Shown: one piece after another, positions 10,501 to 19,985 of the stretch
Layout of the letters: each line of letters starts with the position of its first letter
How positions within the stretch are numbered: the first letter of the stretch is position 1
From: Actinosynnema pretiosum
Lineage (GTDB): Bacteria > Actinomycetota > Actinomycetes > Mycobacteriales > Pseudonocardiaceae
Assembly: GCF_024171695.1 (NCBI RefSeq)
Contig: NZ_JAMTCF010000016.1
Span: forward strand, 124,001 to 188,000
DNA: 64,000 bases
Direction: 5' to 3'
The notes under the pieces: generated by a model
What the model saw: the letters and a program-made list of their open reading frames with translations, nothing else
The model's database searches: none
What the model was told of the DNA's origin: nothing
Made by a program: the position numbers and the translations under genes

Positions 10501-10582
10501 GATGACCTTTGACATGGTCTTCGAGGCGCCCACTCCCGGCGCGCTGGCCGCGCTGCTGCTGGCGGGTAGGAGCGAACCGTGA
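7520..10582 (+). CDS. NRPS1: single module C-A-T
   Basis: The 1020-residue protein has a condensation domain (about 10-440, HHLVGD near 135), an adenylation domain (about 455-910, YTSGSTGRPKG near 590, YGPTETT, YRTGDL, GNGKVDH) and a thiolation domain (GGHSL near 974). The specificity residues that I aligned by eye to GrsA read D-I-L-A-L-G-V-I-W-K. This is close to published glycine codes (DILQLGLIWK) but with Ala at position 278, so the substrate is uncertain. NRPS2 gives the same code. The gene lies 1 bp downstream of PKS1 and overlaps the thioesterase (GTGA), so PKS1 to NRPS1 hand-over is likely. No epimerase or methyltransferase is inserted. Confidence 0.93.
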   Translation: MAVLATSSGFPLTEKEQAQWMLHRLAPGRGICNIGFALRVGKPLRWWPLQEALNHVIRRHPALRTTVRGTGSRLRKHIAPAEGAEFSLSTCGSTEEDLDELLTGFVAEALDVENGPLIKAHLVFLPASSVLCVVLHHLVGDAITVQIVVRELIALYDAFAEGRPAPVDLAGPVPLRAEPAPDPVTVEYWTAHLAGVDAGALALASAEPTPTRPTFAGGRLDVSLSPEAVRAVARLRSRTRSTDNIVLLAAYYLLLARHGAGPDLVAGVLTNARRGRDESALVGYHVNTLPVRVRVDPGMSFAELVTVTRTAFLGGLEHGEVSFEDLQHDLGVHSTDWRVPLFRHSFNFRPTSYGHLTIGGERLESVDAYHGMSRLDLELIVWTEPDVVNMTALFSTEVHQREDVEAVLARYDSLLIAVDAAVDAPLAGVDIATPADRELSRAVNDTHRSWGPDTVADRVRARATAAPGAPAVGTTTYGELLARASGVRDELVRRGVRSGDVVGIYATRGPSTAAAVLGVWAAGAAYLPLDPAHPAAQAAYELADSSVRVVLADRPVPDECGAGRAVVALEQVPAGDLGLGTAAGPLAYVIYTSGSTGRPKGVQVTHANLVNVVRHFAELLAVSPADRMLWLTTFSFDISALELLVPLVTGARVVVADDEVRADPAALAALIEVERVTAVQATPTTWRQLAPAIGERLRGCRVLCGGEPLTTRLAEQLLACGVRLFNVYGPTETTIWSTAAELTSPVPERVPIGSPIANTEVFVYGPDGRPVLPGNPGELVIAGVGVAVGYRGDPARTAAAFRDDGGGLRHYRTGDLVRQRPDGQLEFIGRTDRQAKVRGHRVEPDEVESVLEEHAEVSEVAVLTESDPAGHLRLVAAVRTGADRADRLPERLREHAACRLPAAVVPTRFVLVDAFPLTGNGKVDHRALARLVAANREETSPLPADPFVRTVVELWREVLGHGQLSDDSNFFLTGGHSLLAVELADRVTAVTGHPMTFDMVFEAPTPGALAALLLAGRSEP

Positions 10583-11334
10583 CGGGGGCCGAGGACTGGT
10601 TCGTGCCGATGGCGGACGTGGACGGGGTGCGCCTGTACGCGTTTCCCCACGCGGGCGCGGGATGCGCCCAGCTGGCGGACTTCGCCCAGGCCGCCGGGGA
10701 GCACGGCGTGTCGGTGTGGGCGGCCAACCTGCCGGGCAGGCAGGCCCGGCTCAAGGAAATACCGAGGACCGATTTCACCGGACTGACCGAAGAACTGGCC
10801 GAGGCGTTGGCCGACCTGCTGGACGGCACGCCCTACGCGGTGTTCGGCTACTGCGGCGGCGCGTTGCTGGCCTACGGCGTCATTCACCGCCTGCGGACGA
10901 TGGGCGCACCATTACCTGTGCACCTCGTGGTGGCGTCCTACGACGCGCCGGACATCACAAGGCGGCCGCGCGAGCTGTCCGGGCTGCCACCGGAGTCCTT
11001 CTGGCGCTACCTCGGTGAGAGCGGTGGGGTGCCACCCGCCCTGGCTGCGGACCCGCGACTGCGCCAGGTCGCCGAACCCGCCCTGCGGGCCGACTTCGCG
11101 GTGCTCGCCAGCTACCGCCACGAGGTGAACCCACCGCTGCCGACCCGGATCACCGTCTGCTTCGGCGAGCGCGACGAGGAGACCAGGCGAGGCGCGCTGC
11201 TCGGCTGGCGCAGGCACACCGCGGAACCCGTCGGCCTGCGCGGGCTGGACGCCGGGCACTGGTTGCTCGACGACGCGTGCGCGGAGCTGGCCGCTGCGAT
11301 CGCCGACTCGTTACCAGGAGGGGAAAGCCGATGA
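10579..11334 (+). CDS. Type II thioesterase with Cys in the nucleophile motif
   Basis: This 251-residue alpha/beta-hydrolase belongs to the GrsT/RifR-like stand-alone thioesterases. It has FPHAGAG near the N-terminus, the nucleophile elbow GYCGGA near residue 90 and the catalytic His in GHWLLDD near 226. The usual GHSxGG has become GYCGGA, so the nucleophile would be Cys instead of Ser. The start GTG overlaps the NRPS1 stop and the stop overlaps the NRPS2 start, which places the gene inside the assembly-line operon. The normal role is editing of stalled or misloaded carriers. Since no module carries a TE domain, a role in product release cannot be excluded. Confidence 0.88.
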   Translation: MTGAEDWFVPMADVDGVRLYAFPHAGAGCAQLADFAQAAGEHGVSVWAANLPGRQARLKEIPRTDFTGLTEELAEALADLLDGTPYAVFGYCGGALLAYGVIHRLRTMGAPLPVHLVVASYDAPDITRRPRELSGLPPESFWRYLGESGGVPPALAADPRLRQVAEPALRADFAVLASYRHEVNPPLPTRITVCFGERDEETRRGALLGWRRHTAEPVGLRGLDAGHWLLDDACAELAAAIADSLPGGESR

Positions 11335-14300
11335 CCGAACTGGACGTGGGCGCACAGGCCCTGTGGATGCTGCAGCAGTTGGTTCCCGACCGAGGCGTGT
11401 CGAACGTGGCCGTCGGCGTCGAGCTGGACCGCACCGCCCAGTGGTGGCCGTTGCAGGAGGCGGCCAACTGGCTGGTGGCGAGGCACCCGGCGCTGCGGCG
11501 CTCGTTCCCTGCGGCGGACGGGGTGCCGGTGGTCCGCGAGCACGCGCCCGAGCAGGTGGAGTTGCGGGTCGACGTGCACGGTACCGACGAGGCGCGGCTG
11601 GAACAGGACCTGCGTGAGTTCGCCGCGCGGCCGTTCGACCTGTCGATCGCCCCGCTCGTGCGCATCGGCCTGTTCACGGGCGCTCCCAAGCAGGTCATCT
11701 GCGTGGTGGCCCACCACATCGGGGTGGACGCCGTCAGCCTCGGCACGTTGGCCGCCGACCTCGGCAGGGCCTACCACTCTTTGCGCGAGGGCAACCCTCC
11801 GGATGTCCCGCCGCTGGATCCGGCGCTGGTCATCACGCCGGGTCCAGCGGCACTGGACTTCTGGCGCGAGCACGTCGCCGGGTTCGATGCCGCTGGCATG
11901 CGGCTGGCCGAGGCCCGCCCGGTCGGGGCGGACGCGAGCTTCGGCGGCGAGATGATCGAGCGGGTGTTCCCGGCCGCCGCCGTGGACTGGCTCGCCTCGC
12001 TGCGCAGGCAGTGCCGCGTCACTGACGCGATCGCGTTGCTCACCGCCTACTTCGTGACGCTGCGTGGTCACGGCGCGGCTGCCGACGCCCTCGTCGGGGT
12101 CATGGTCAACACCCGCGCCGGTCGGGCCGCAGATGCCGTCGGCTACCACGTGGTCACCCTGCCGGTGCGGGCCGCCGTTGAGGACGACAGGACTTTCGCG
12201 GAACTCGCCCGCCGCGTCGCCGACGTCATGGTGACGGGGATGGACCGCGCCGCAGTGCCGTTCGAGGTGCTGGCCCAGGAAGCCGTCCAGGACCCACACG
12301 ACCCGCTGTGGTGGCGTTCCCGGCTGGTGCGCCACCTGTTCAACTTCCGGCCGGGTCAGGGCGACTACCGGCCGCTGGGAACGGGATCCCTGTTCCGGGA
12401 CGTCTGTACCGGGCTTAGCCGGTTCGACCTGGAACTGAGCGCGGAACGGGTGGGCGATGAGCTGGTGGTGAAGCTGCTGCACTCGACCGAGGTGCACGAC
12501 ACGCCCTTCGCGGAGCGGTTCCTGGACCGCCTCGAACTGGTGCTGCGCACCGCTGCGGCGGACCCCGGCCGCAGGGTCGGGGACTTCGACCTGCGCACCG
12601 ACCGGGACCGGTGGGTCGTCGAAGCGGCCAACGACACCCGCCGCGAGTGGCCCGCGCCGCACACTGTGCCGGGCATGGTCTTGGCGGCAGCCGAGCCGCG
12701 TTCGGTGGCTGTGGTGGACTCCGGGCGTCGGACGACGTACGCGAGCTTCCTGGGGATGGTGTGGTCCGTCCGTGAGCAGGTCCTGGGCCACCTCGGCGCG
12801 GATCCAGGCGTCGTCGCCATAGCCGCGCCGCGCGGCATCGGAGCAGCGGCTGCCGTTTTCGGTGTCTGGGCTGCCGGGGCCGCTTACCTCCCGCTGGACC
12901 CCGACCACCCGGCCGAGCGGTTGCGGTGGCAGCTCGACGAACTCCGCTGCCGAGTCGTCATCGGCGGGGAGTCACTGCCCGAGGAGGTCCGAGAGGGTCG
13001 GGTGTGCCTCGCCGTGCCCGCCTGGGACACGGAAGCGGGCGCCGGCGCTGTCGGGCCGCTCCCCGAGCCCTCCCCCGACGACGTGGCCTACGTGATCTTC
13101 ACCTCCGGTTCGACCGGCCGGCCAAAAGGCGTGCGGATTAGCCACGGCAACCTCGCCAACGTCGTCCGGCACTTCGTCGCCGCGTTGGCGCTGGACCGGT
13201 CGGCAGCGGTTGCCTGGCTCACCACCTTCGCCTTCGACATCTCCGCCCTGGAGCTGTGCCTGCCGCTGGCGGTGGGCGGCAGGCTCGTGGTCGCGCCGGA
13301 CTCCGCCCGCGCGGAGCCTGGGACGCTGCTGGAGTTGGTGGAGCGCGAGTCGGTGACGGTGGTGCAGGCGACGCCGACGACGTGGCGGGTGGCGGCGCCG
13401 CTCGCCGAGGGGAGGCTGGCCGGTCGCACGCTGCTGTGCGGTGGCGAGCCGCTCATACCGGACCTGGCGAGGTGGCTGCTGGCCACCGGGGCCTGGGTGC
13501 ACAACGTCTACGGACCCACCGAGACCACCATCTGGTCGACCTCCGCCGAGTTGACCGACCCGGACGCCGACGTCACCGTCGGCGTTCCGATCGCCAACAC
13601 GGTCGTTACCGTGCTGAACCGGCGGGGCCGGCCGCAACCGGTCGGCCTGCCCGGTGAGTTGTGTATCGGTGGTCTCGGCGTCGCCATCGACTACCACGAC
13701 CGGCCGGAGCTGACGGCCAGGTGTTTCCGCAAGGACGAGCTGGGCCGGTACTACCGCACCGGCGACCAGGCGCGCTGGCGCGCGGACGGCACCCTCGACC
13801 TGCTCGGCCGGGACGACCGGCAGGTCAAGCTCCGGGCACACCGGATCGAGCTCGGCGAGGTTGAGAGCGTGCTGCGGGAGCACCCCGACGTCGTTGACGC
13901 CGCAGTGACGGCCCACGGCGACCTCAGCGGCGACGGCGTGCTCGTGGCCCACGTGGTGGCGGTTGCTCGGCCCGGCCTGGACGAAGACCTGTGGCGCTAC
14001 GCCTCCCGGCGGCTGCCCGGCTACAGCGTTCCGGCCGGCTACGCGGTTCTCGACGCCCTGCCCGTTACTGCGAACGGGAAGGTCGACCACCGGGCGCTGG
14101 CCGAACGACCTCTGCCGCTGGCGGAGCGGAGTTCCGCCTCGGACGCGACCGACACCCACCAGGACGACCTCCGCGCCGCCCTCACAGATCTGTGGCGCCG
14201 GGTGCTGCGCAAGGACTCGCTGGGCCCGCACGCGAACTTCTTCCTCAGCGGTGGGACCTCCCTGCTCGCCGTGCGGCTCGCCGCCCAGGCCAGCGCCCGG

Positions 14301-14405
14301 TGCGGGACGACGGTGAGCATGGGCATGGTCTTCCGGGCGCCGACCCCCGCCGCGCTCGCCGCCGCGATCGAGTCAGCCGTGGCCGAACCGGTGGCGGCGC
14401 CATGA
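11331..14405 (+). CDS. NRPS2: single module C-A-T
   Basis: The 1024-residue protein has a condensation domain (about 5-430, HHIGVDA near 127), an adenylation domain (about 440-900, FTSGSTGRPKG near 590, YGPTETT, YRTGDQ, ANGKVDH) and a thiolation domain (GGTSL near 973). Its specificity residues, read by eye, are D-I-L-A-L-G-V-I-W-K, identical to NRPS1. The two C domains also share the uncommon segment WWPLQEA near their N-termini, so the two proteins look like a duplication. The ATG overlaps the thioesterase stop (ATGA) and has a good ribosome site, AGGAGGGG, 7 bp upstream. It is coupled by ATGA to the following carrier gene. Confidence 0.93.
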   Translation: MTELDVGAQALWMLQQLVPDRGVSNVAVGVELDRTAQWWPLQEAANWLVARHPALRRSFPAADGVPVVREHAPEQVELRVDVHGTDEARLEQDLREFAARPFDLSIAPLVRIGLFTGAPKQVICVVAHHIGVDAVSLGTLAADLGRAYHSLREGNPPDVPPLDPALVITPGPAALDFWREHVAGFDAAGMRLAEARPVGADASFGGEMIERVFPAAAVDWLASLRRQCRVTDAIALLTAYFVTLRGHGAAADALVGVMVNTRAGRAADAVGYHVVTLPVRAAVEDDRTFAELARRVADVMVTGMDRAAVPFEVLAQEAVQDPHDPLWWRSRLVRHLFNFRPGQGDYRPLGTGSLFRDVCTGLSRFDLELSAERVGDELVVKLLHSTEVHDTPFAERFLDRLELVLRTAAADPGRRVGDFDLRTDRDRWVVEAANDTRREWPAPHTVPGMVLAAAEPRSVAVVDSGRRTTYASFLGMVWSVREQVLGHLGADPGVVAIAAPRGIGAAAAVFGVWAAGAAYLPLDPDHPAERLRWQLDELRCRVVIGGESLPEEVREGRVCLAVPAWDTEAGAGAVGPLPEPSPDDVAYVIFTSGSTGRPKGVRISHGNLANVVRHFVAALALDRSAAVAWLTTFAFDISALELCLPLAVGGRLVVAPDSARAEPGTLLELVERESVTVVQATPTTWRVAAPLAEGRLAGRTLLCGGEPLIPDLARWLLATGAWVHNVYGPTETTIWSTSAELTDPDADVTVGVPIANTVVTVLNRRGRPQPVGLPGELCIGGLGVAIDYHDRPELTARCFRKDELGRYYRTGDQARWRADGTLDLLGRDDRQVKLRAHRIELGEVESVLREHPDVVDAAVTAHGDLSGDGVLVAHVVAVARPGLDEDLWRYASRRLPGYSVPAGYAVLDALPVTANGKVDHRALAERPLPLAERSSASDATDTHQDDLRAALTDLWRRVLRKDSLGPHANFFLSGGTSLLAVRLAAQASARCGTTVSMGMVFRAPTPAALAAAIESAVAEPVAAP

Positions 14406-14731
14406 CCGCCGAGGCGCTCGACACCACGCTCGTCGACCTGATCGTCGCGCACGCAGGCCTGGACCTCCCCGCCGACCAGAGCTTTTTCCAGGCGGGGCTG
14501 ACCTCGGCGCACGTCGTGCTGATCCACGGGCGGTTGCAAGAGGTCCTCGGGCGCGAGCTGCCGATCTCGGTCTTTTTCGAACACCCCACCCGCAGGGCGC
14601 TGGTGGACCACCTCGTGCGCGGTGGCGACCGGAGCGGCCCCGTCGTGCGGACCGATGGGAACTCCGGATGGACCACCGGGGCGCGGCGGGATCTGCGGGC
14701 GGGTTTGAGACAACGGAGGCGACGAGGTTGA
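14402..14731 (+). CDS. Free-standing carrier protein between NRPS2 and PKS2
   Basis: This is a 109-residue protein with a carrier core in its first 80 residues: SFFQAGLTS near residue 32, with Ser as the phosphopantetheine site, and a typical last helix (FFEHPTRRALVDHL). Like the carrier at 186-458 it has GLTS instead of GGxS. The tail is basic and Gly/Arg-rich. Its ATG overlaps the NRPS2 stop and its TGA overlaps the TTG start of PKS2, so it is locked into the operon order. It could be a shuttle between NRPS2 and PKS2, or the site where a monomer is modified before entry. Confidence 0.85.
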   Translation: MTAEALDTTLVDLIVAHAGLDLPADQSFFQAGLTSAHVVLIHGRLQEVLGRELPISVFFEHPTRRALVDHLVRGGDRSGPVVRTDGNSGWTTGARRDLRAGLRQRRRRG

Positions 14732-17700
14732 GTGCTGTCGAACCGATTGCCGTGATCGGCCTGGCATGCCGCTTCCCCGGCGCCGACGACGTCGAGCAGT
14801 TCTGGCGCAACCTCGTGGTGGGGAACGAGTCGATCTCGTTCCCCACCACGGGGCAGCTGCGCGAGGCCGGCGTGCCCGAGGAGGAGCTGGCCGACCCGGA
14901 CTATGTTGCGGCGGTGCCGCGGATCTCCGACGCGGACATGTTCGACGCCGGGCTGTTCGCCATGACCGAGCAGGAAGCCCGGATGTGCGACCCGCAGATC
15001 CGGCTGTTCCTGGAGCTGTGCCACGCGGCACTGGAGAACGCGGGCTACGACCCGTTCGCGACCACGGACAGCGTCGGGGTGTACGGCACCACCGGTCCCA
15101 ACGGCTACCTCCGCCAGAGCATCGTGAACCAGCCCGACCTGGTCGCCGACTCGGCGAACGTGCAGCTGTTCACCCTCAACCACGCCGATTACCTCGCGAC
15201 GCTCACCTCGCACCGGCTGGACCTGCGCGGGCCCAGCATGACCGTGCTGACCGCGTGTTCGAGTTCGCTCGTCGCCGTGCACCTCGCCGCGCAGGCGCTT
15301 CGCGCGGGGGACTGCGACATGGCCCTCGCCGGTGGATCGGTGGTCGAGGTGCCGCTGGACCACGGCTACGTCCGGACGCCGGGCAGCGTGCACAGCGCCG
15401 ACGGGCACTGCAGGCCGTTCGACGCGGGGGCGACCGGCACGGTCTTCGGCAGCGGGGCGGGGATCGTCGCCGTCAAAAGGCTCTCCGACGCTCTCGCCGA
15501 CGGCGACGACATCCGGGCCGTGATCCGCAGCAGCGCGATCAACAACGACGGTGCCGACAAGGTGTCGTTCACAGCGCCCAGCGTGTCCGGCCAGAGCGCC
15601 GTCGTCGTCGAGGCTATGGCACTCGCCGGGGTGCGCCCGGACGACGTGGACCACGTGGAGGCCCACGCGACCGGCACCGCGCTGGGCGATCCGGTGGAGG
15701 TCCACGCGTTGACCGCTGGCTACCGGGCGTTGTCGGACAAGCCACTGCGGACCGGGCGGACCTCGATTGGTTCGGTGAAGGCCAACATCGGTCACATGAA
15801 CGCCGCTGCGGGCATCGCGGGCCTGATCAAGACGGTGCTGATGCTGGAGCGGGAGGCCATTGTCCCGACCATCAACGTCGACCGGCCGAACCCCGCCCTC
15901 GGAATCGAGGACAGCCCGTTCACTCTCGCCACCCGGCTCCGGCCGTGGCCGCGCCGGGAGGACGGGACCCGGACCGCCGCCGTTAGCTCGCTCGGCGTCG
16001 GCGGCACCAACGCCCACGTGGTGCTGACGGAGGGACCGCGACCGCCGGTGCGCCGGACCGATGACCAACCGGGGATCGTGCCGTGGTCGGCCCACACTGG
16101 CGAGGGCGTCGAGGCGCTGCGGAAGGCACTCGTCGAGTTCTTCGCGGCGCACGACGGGGCGGTGTTCGCCGATGCCGCCGCCACGCTGCGGCACGGACGC
16201 ACCGAGCACCCGGTGCGTGCGGCTGTCGTGGGTCGGCCGGGCAACGTCGCCGCCCTGCTCGCAGACCCCGCCAGGGTGATCACCGGCCGGGCGGACCAGG
16301 ACCGGGCGGTCGTGTTCGCCTTCCCTGGGCAGGGCGCGCAACGCGCGAGGATGGCCGCAGGGCTGTACGGGACCGTGCGCGCGTTCACGATCGCGTTGGA
16401 CGAGTGCGTCGAACTCTTCGAGGCTGAGGACGTCCCGCTGTACGACCTGCTGCTCGCCGAAACCCTTCCCGACGACACCGCGACGACCCAACCACTGCTG
16501 TTCGCCGTCGAGTACGCCTTGGCCGAGATGTGGCGGGAGTGGGGCGTCACCCCGGCGGGGGTCCTCGGCCACAGCCTCGGCGAGATCAGCGCGGCGGCCG
16601 TTGCCGGGGTGTTCTCGTTGCCCGACGCGGTGCGCGTGGTGGCCGGGCGAGCGGAGGCGATGGCGGCCCACCCGGTCCCAGGTGGTCTGCTGGCCGTGCG
16701 GGCCGGTGTCGAAGCCATGGCGGACCGGTTGCCCGACGGGATCTCGGTCGCGGCGGTCAACAGCCCTCGGCAGACGGTGCTGACCGGACCGGTGGAGTTG
16801 CTGCGGCGCTTAGCCGGAGCACTAGCCGAGGAGGGGACGAGCACGCGGGTGATGGCCGTGTCCCTGGCCTTCCACCACCCCGACTGGCGACCTGCGGCCG
16901 ACCGGTTCCGGAAAGTCCTCGAATCAGTCGCCCCGCGACCGCCGTGCATACCCCTGTACTCGGGGCGGACCGGTGCGCTGGTCACTCCCAAGCAGGCGAT
17001 GGACCCCGGCTTCTGGTCCGACCAGGTGGTCCATCCGGTGATCTTCGGACAGGCGTTGGACGCCGTCCTGGCCGATCCCCGGCGGCAGGTGCTGGAAGTC
17101 GGCCCAGGCAGCACGCTGACCGGGCTGGTGCGGCAGCACCCGGTGGCCGTGCCAGCGGTCGCGAGCCTGCCGTCGTCGGAAGCGGATGACGAAGAGGCCG
17201 TGCTGTTGGCCGCAGCCGGGCTGTGGACCAACGGGACGCCCGTGGACTGGACGGCCACGGGGCAGGCCCGGCCGGCGCGGAAGGTCGCCGCACCCGGCTA
17301 CCCGTACCAGCGCAGGCGGTACTGGATCGATCCCGACCGTTCGACGCGACAGCACCTCAGGACGGAGAGCGCCCACGCCGTGCCCACCACCCGCGCCGAC
17401 GAGAACCACACGCCCTTCACGACGACCGAATGGGTATGCGGGCAACGGCCTGCCGGGCTACCCGGAGAGCGGGGCACGGCGCTCGTGCTGCTGCCTTCGG
17501 ACGGGGACCGGGCGGTCGAGGTCGTGTCGGCCGTGGAACGCGCTGGCTACCGCTCCGTCCGGGTCCGTCCCGGGGCCGCGTACGCCGAAGCGCGGGGCGA
17601 GTTCCAGGTTCGGCTCACCGAGCCCGCCGACCTTGACGCGGTGCGGTCCCGGCTCGCCGCCCGCGGTGTCGACCTCGACCTGGTCGTCCACGCCGCCGCG

Positions 17701-19974
17701 CTCGGCGAACCGGAGCCGTCGTTGCGGGACGGGCTGCGAACCGCGTTCGGCAGCCTGTTCGAACTGGCCCGGAGCGTAGCCCGCCACCCGGTGACCCGGT
17801 TCAGGGTGATCACCAGCCGGTCGGTCGACGTGTCCGGGGACGACCCGGTGTCGCCAGCGAGGGCCACCGCGCACGGCCTGGTGCGCACGCTGCTGGCCGA
17901 GGCGCCGTTGCTGCGCGGCGGTGTGATAGACGTCGGGGACCGCGTCACGTGCGCCGACCTCGCCGCCGAGTTACGGCTCGCCGACCCACCGCGGGCCGTC
18001 GCGCTGCGGGGTCGCCGGCGGTGGGTCCCCGTGGAAACACCGCTGGAGGTGTCCCCGAGTGGGCGGGACGTGCTTCGCGAACGCGGCGTGTACGTCATCA
18101 CGGGCGGGTTCGGCGGCCTCGGTCTGGTGCTGGCGCGGCACCTGGCGAGCACCGGCCTGCGCCCCCGGCTCGTGCTGATGGGCCGGAGTGACCGGACCAC
18201 CGATGATGAGCACGTCCGAGAACGGGTCGCAGAACTGTGTGCCCTGGGTGCGGACGTGCTCACGCTCGCGTGCGACGTCGGCGACCGGGAAGCGGTGCGT
18301 GCCGCGATGTTCCGGGTGACCGCCCACCACGGCCGGATCAACGGCCTGTTCCACCTCGCCGGGGTGCCGGGGGACCGGATGATCGCCTTCCGCGAGCACG
18401 AGGACGCGGCGGCGGTGCTCGCGCCCAAGACGTACGGCACGGTGAACGTCCTGGAGGAACTGGGCGACTCGGCCGACTTCGCCGTGCTGTTCTCGAGCCG
18501 GGCGGCCGAGGACGGTCTGGTCGGTGGCGCGGACTACGCGTCGGCCAACGCCTTCGTCGACGCGGTCGCCTGGGCCGCTGTCCACCGGGTGGTCAGCGTC
18601 GGATGGCCGGTGTGGCTGGGCGCGGGGATGGTCGACCACGACGGTCCGGACATCACCGGTCTCGCCGATGTTGTGGCGCGCTTGAGCGACAGCCCGCCGT
18701 CGGAGCGGATGGTGGTCTGGGAGGGCGAACTCGGCGCGGCCACGCACTGGGTGCTCGACGAGCACCGGGTGGGCCGCAAGCCGCTGCTCCCCGGCACCGG
18801 GTACGTGGACCTCGTGACCACCGTGTTCCAGGCCGAACTCGGCGAGCACGACAAGGCGGTCGAGTTGACGGACGTGGTCTTCCGGGCGCTGCTCGCGGAG
18901 GAGCGCTCCCGGCCGGTCCGGGTGGAGTTCGTCCCCGACGGCCTGGGCTACGGGTTCACGGTGACCTCGCTGGACGGCTCCACCCAGGTCACGCACGCGA
19001 CCGGCCGGATCGCCAACACGGCGGGTGCGCCCGCTAGGGTCGACCTAGCGGAACTGCGCGAACGGATGCGGGTGGCCTCGGTCGGTTCCCCGCAGCGCGA
19101 GGTGGACGTCCCATTCACGCTCGGGCCGCGCTGGCGCAACGTCCGGCAGACGTGGCAGGCGGGCGACGAGCGCCTGGTCCGGCTGGAGCTGATATCCGCG
19201 TTCGCAGGGGACTTGGACGCCCACCGGCTGCACCCGGCCCTGCTGGACATGGGGACCGCCGCGGTGCGCGACGCCGGTGAGGGCGCGTTCGTGCCGTTTC
19301 TGATCCGCAAGCTGACCCGGTACGCGGACATTCCGATGTCCCTTCACAGCTACGTGCGCCGCCTGCCCTCGAACCCCGACACCGCAGTCGGCGCGGTGGA
19401 CCTCGTCGCCGACGACGGCACGGTCGTGGTGTCCATCGAGGACTACACCATGCGGCGGGTCGACTTCGACGGCGACTGGGACCGCGCGGCCACCGCACCC
19501 GTCACCGAGGAGCCGCGAGCCGATGTCGGCGGGCTGCCACCAGAGGTCGGGGTCGAGTTGCTGATGCGGTTGCTGGGCGGCGACGTGCCAGCGAACGTCC
19601 TGGTCCGCCCCTATCGGGAGGGACGCCCGTCGCCACTGGAAGCACCCAGGCACACCGGCCCGGCGTCGCCTGCGCGGGAGGTGCCGGCCGGGCCCGCGCG
19701 GTCACCGGAGGTTCCGGCGCCCGTCGAGCCCGCGCGGTCACCGACCCCGGCGCCGGTGCGGGACCGACTGCGTGAGCTGTGGATGCGGACGCTGGGCGCA
19801 CCACCCGCTGACGGGGACAGCGACTTTTTCGAGGTCGGTGGCGACTCCTTGGCGGCGGTGGAGTTCATGGCGAAGGTGCGGGGGGCGTTCGGGATCGAGC
19901 TGAGCATCGGGCTGCTGCTCGACCTCCGGACCTTCGGCGCGCTGCTGGCGCGCATCGAGCAGGCTGCGGCCTGA
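14728..19974 (+). CDS. PKS2: single-module type I polyketide synthase, KS-AT-KR-DH-ACP
   Basis: The 1748-residue protein repeats the PKS1 layout. The KS has TACSSS near 175 and EAHATGT. The AT has GHSLGE near 614 and SLAFHHP, malonyl-like. The KR has TGGFGGLG near 1125 and GADYASAN near 1270. The DH follows, with DEHRVGRKPLLPG near 1345 and HPALLDMGT. The ACP has GGDSL near 1705. A Pro/Ala-rich linker with two PARSP-type repeats separates DH and ACP. I chose TTG at 14728 because it overlaps the upstream stop, has GGAGG 9 bp upstream, and places VEPIAVIG at the same distance from the N-terminus as in PKS3. An in-frame ATG at 14668 would add 20 residues. The LanB-like gene follows 11 bp later. 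Confidence 0.92.
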   Translation: MSAVEPIAVIGLACRFPGADDVEQFWRNLVVGNESISFPTTGQLREAGVPEEELADPDYVAAVPRISDADMFDAGLFAMTEQEARMCDPQIRLFLELCHAALENAGYDPFATTDSVGVYGTTGPNGYLRQSIVNQPDLVADSANVQLFTLNHADYLATLTSHRLDLRGPSMTVLTACSSSLVAVHLAAQALRAGDCDMALAGGSVVEVPLDHGYVRTPGSVHSADGHCRPFDAGATGTVFGSGAGIVAVKRLSDALADGDDIRAVIRSSAINNDGADKVSFTAPSVSGQSAVVVEAMALAGVRPDDVDHVEAHATGTALGDPVEVHALTAGYRALSDKPLRTGRTSIGSVKANIGHMNAAAGIAGLIKTVLMLEREAIVPTINVDRPNPALGIEDSPFTLATRLRPWPRREDGTRTAAVSSLGVGGTNAHVVLTEGPRPPVRRTDDQPGIVPWSAHTGEGVEALRKALVEFFAAHDGAVFADAAATLRHGRTEHPVRAAVVGRPGNVAALLADPARVITGRADQDRAVVFAFPGQGAQRARMAAGLYGTVRAFTIALDECVELFEAEDVPLYDLLLAETLPDDTATTQPLLFAVEYALAEMWREWGVTPAGVLGHSLGEISAAAVAGVFSLPDAVRVVAGRAEAMAAHPVPGGLLAVRAGVEAMADRLPDGISVAAVNSPRQTVLTGPVELLRRLAGALAEEGTSTRVMAVSLAFHHPDWRPAADRFRKVLESVAPRPPCIPLYSGRTGALVTPKQAMDPGFWSDQVVHPVIFGQALDAVLADPRRQVLEVGPGSTLTGLVRQHPVAVPAVASLPSSEADDEEAVLLAAAGLWTNGTPVDWTATGQARPARKVAAPGYPYQRRRYWIDPDRSTRQHLRTESAHAVPTTRADENHTPFTTTEWVCGQRPAGLPGERGTALVLLPSDGDRAVEVVSAVERAGYRSVRVRPGAAYAEARGEFQVRLTEPADLDAVRSRLAARGVDLDLVVHAAALGEPEPSLRDGLRTAFGSLFELARSVARHPVTRFRVITSRSVDVSGDDPVSPARATAHGLVRTLLAEAPLLRGGVIDVGDRVTCADLAAELRLADPPRAVALRGRRRWVPVETPLEVSPSGRDVLRERGVYVITGGFGGLGLVLARHLASTGLRPRLVLMGRSDRTTDDEHVRERVAELCALGADVLTLACDVGDREAVRAAMFRVTAHHGRINGLFHLAGVPGDRMIAFREHEDAAAVLAPKTYGTVNVLEELGDSADFAVLFSSRAAEDGLVGGADYASANAFVDAVAWAAVHRVVSVGWPVWLGAGMVDHDGPDITGLADVVARLSDSPPSERMVVWEGELGAATHWVLDEHRVGRKPLLPGTGYVDLVTTVFQAELGEHDKAVELTDVVFRALLAEERSRPVRVEFVPDGLGYGFTVTSLDGSTQVTHATGRIANTAGAPARVDLAELRERMRVASVGSPQREVDVPFTLGPRWRNVRQTWQAGDERLVRLELISAFAGDLDAHRLHPALLDMGTAAVRDAGEGAFVPFLIRKLTRYADIPMSLHSYVRRLPSNPDTAVGAVDLVADDGTVVVSIEDYTMRRVDFDGDWDRAATAPVTEEPRADVGGLPPEVGVELLMRLLGGDVPANVLVRPYREGRPSPLEAPRHTGPASPAREVPAGPARSPEVPAPVEPARSPTPAPVRDRLRELWMRTLGAPPADGDSDFFEVGGDSLAAVEFMAKVRGAFGIELSIGLLLDLRTFGALLARIEQAAA

Positions 19975-19985
19975 CGGGAGGGCGG

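Noticed and set aside
14245..16671. Long open frame of 808 codons on the minus strand inside PKS2, and a similar 819-codon frame at 5491-7950 inside PKS1
   Set aside because: Both lie antisense to well-supported PKS domains, are rich in Arg, Gly and Pro and show no family motif. High GC content keeps such shadow frames open.
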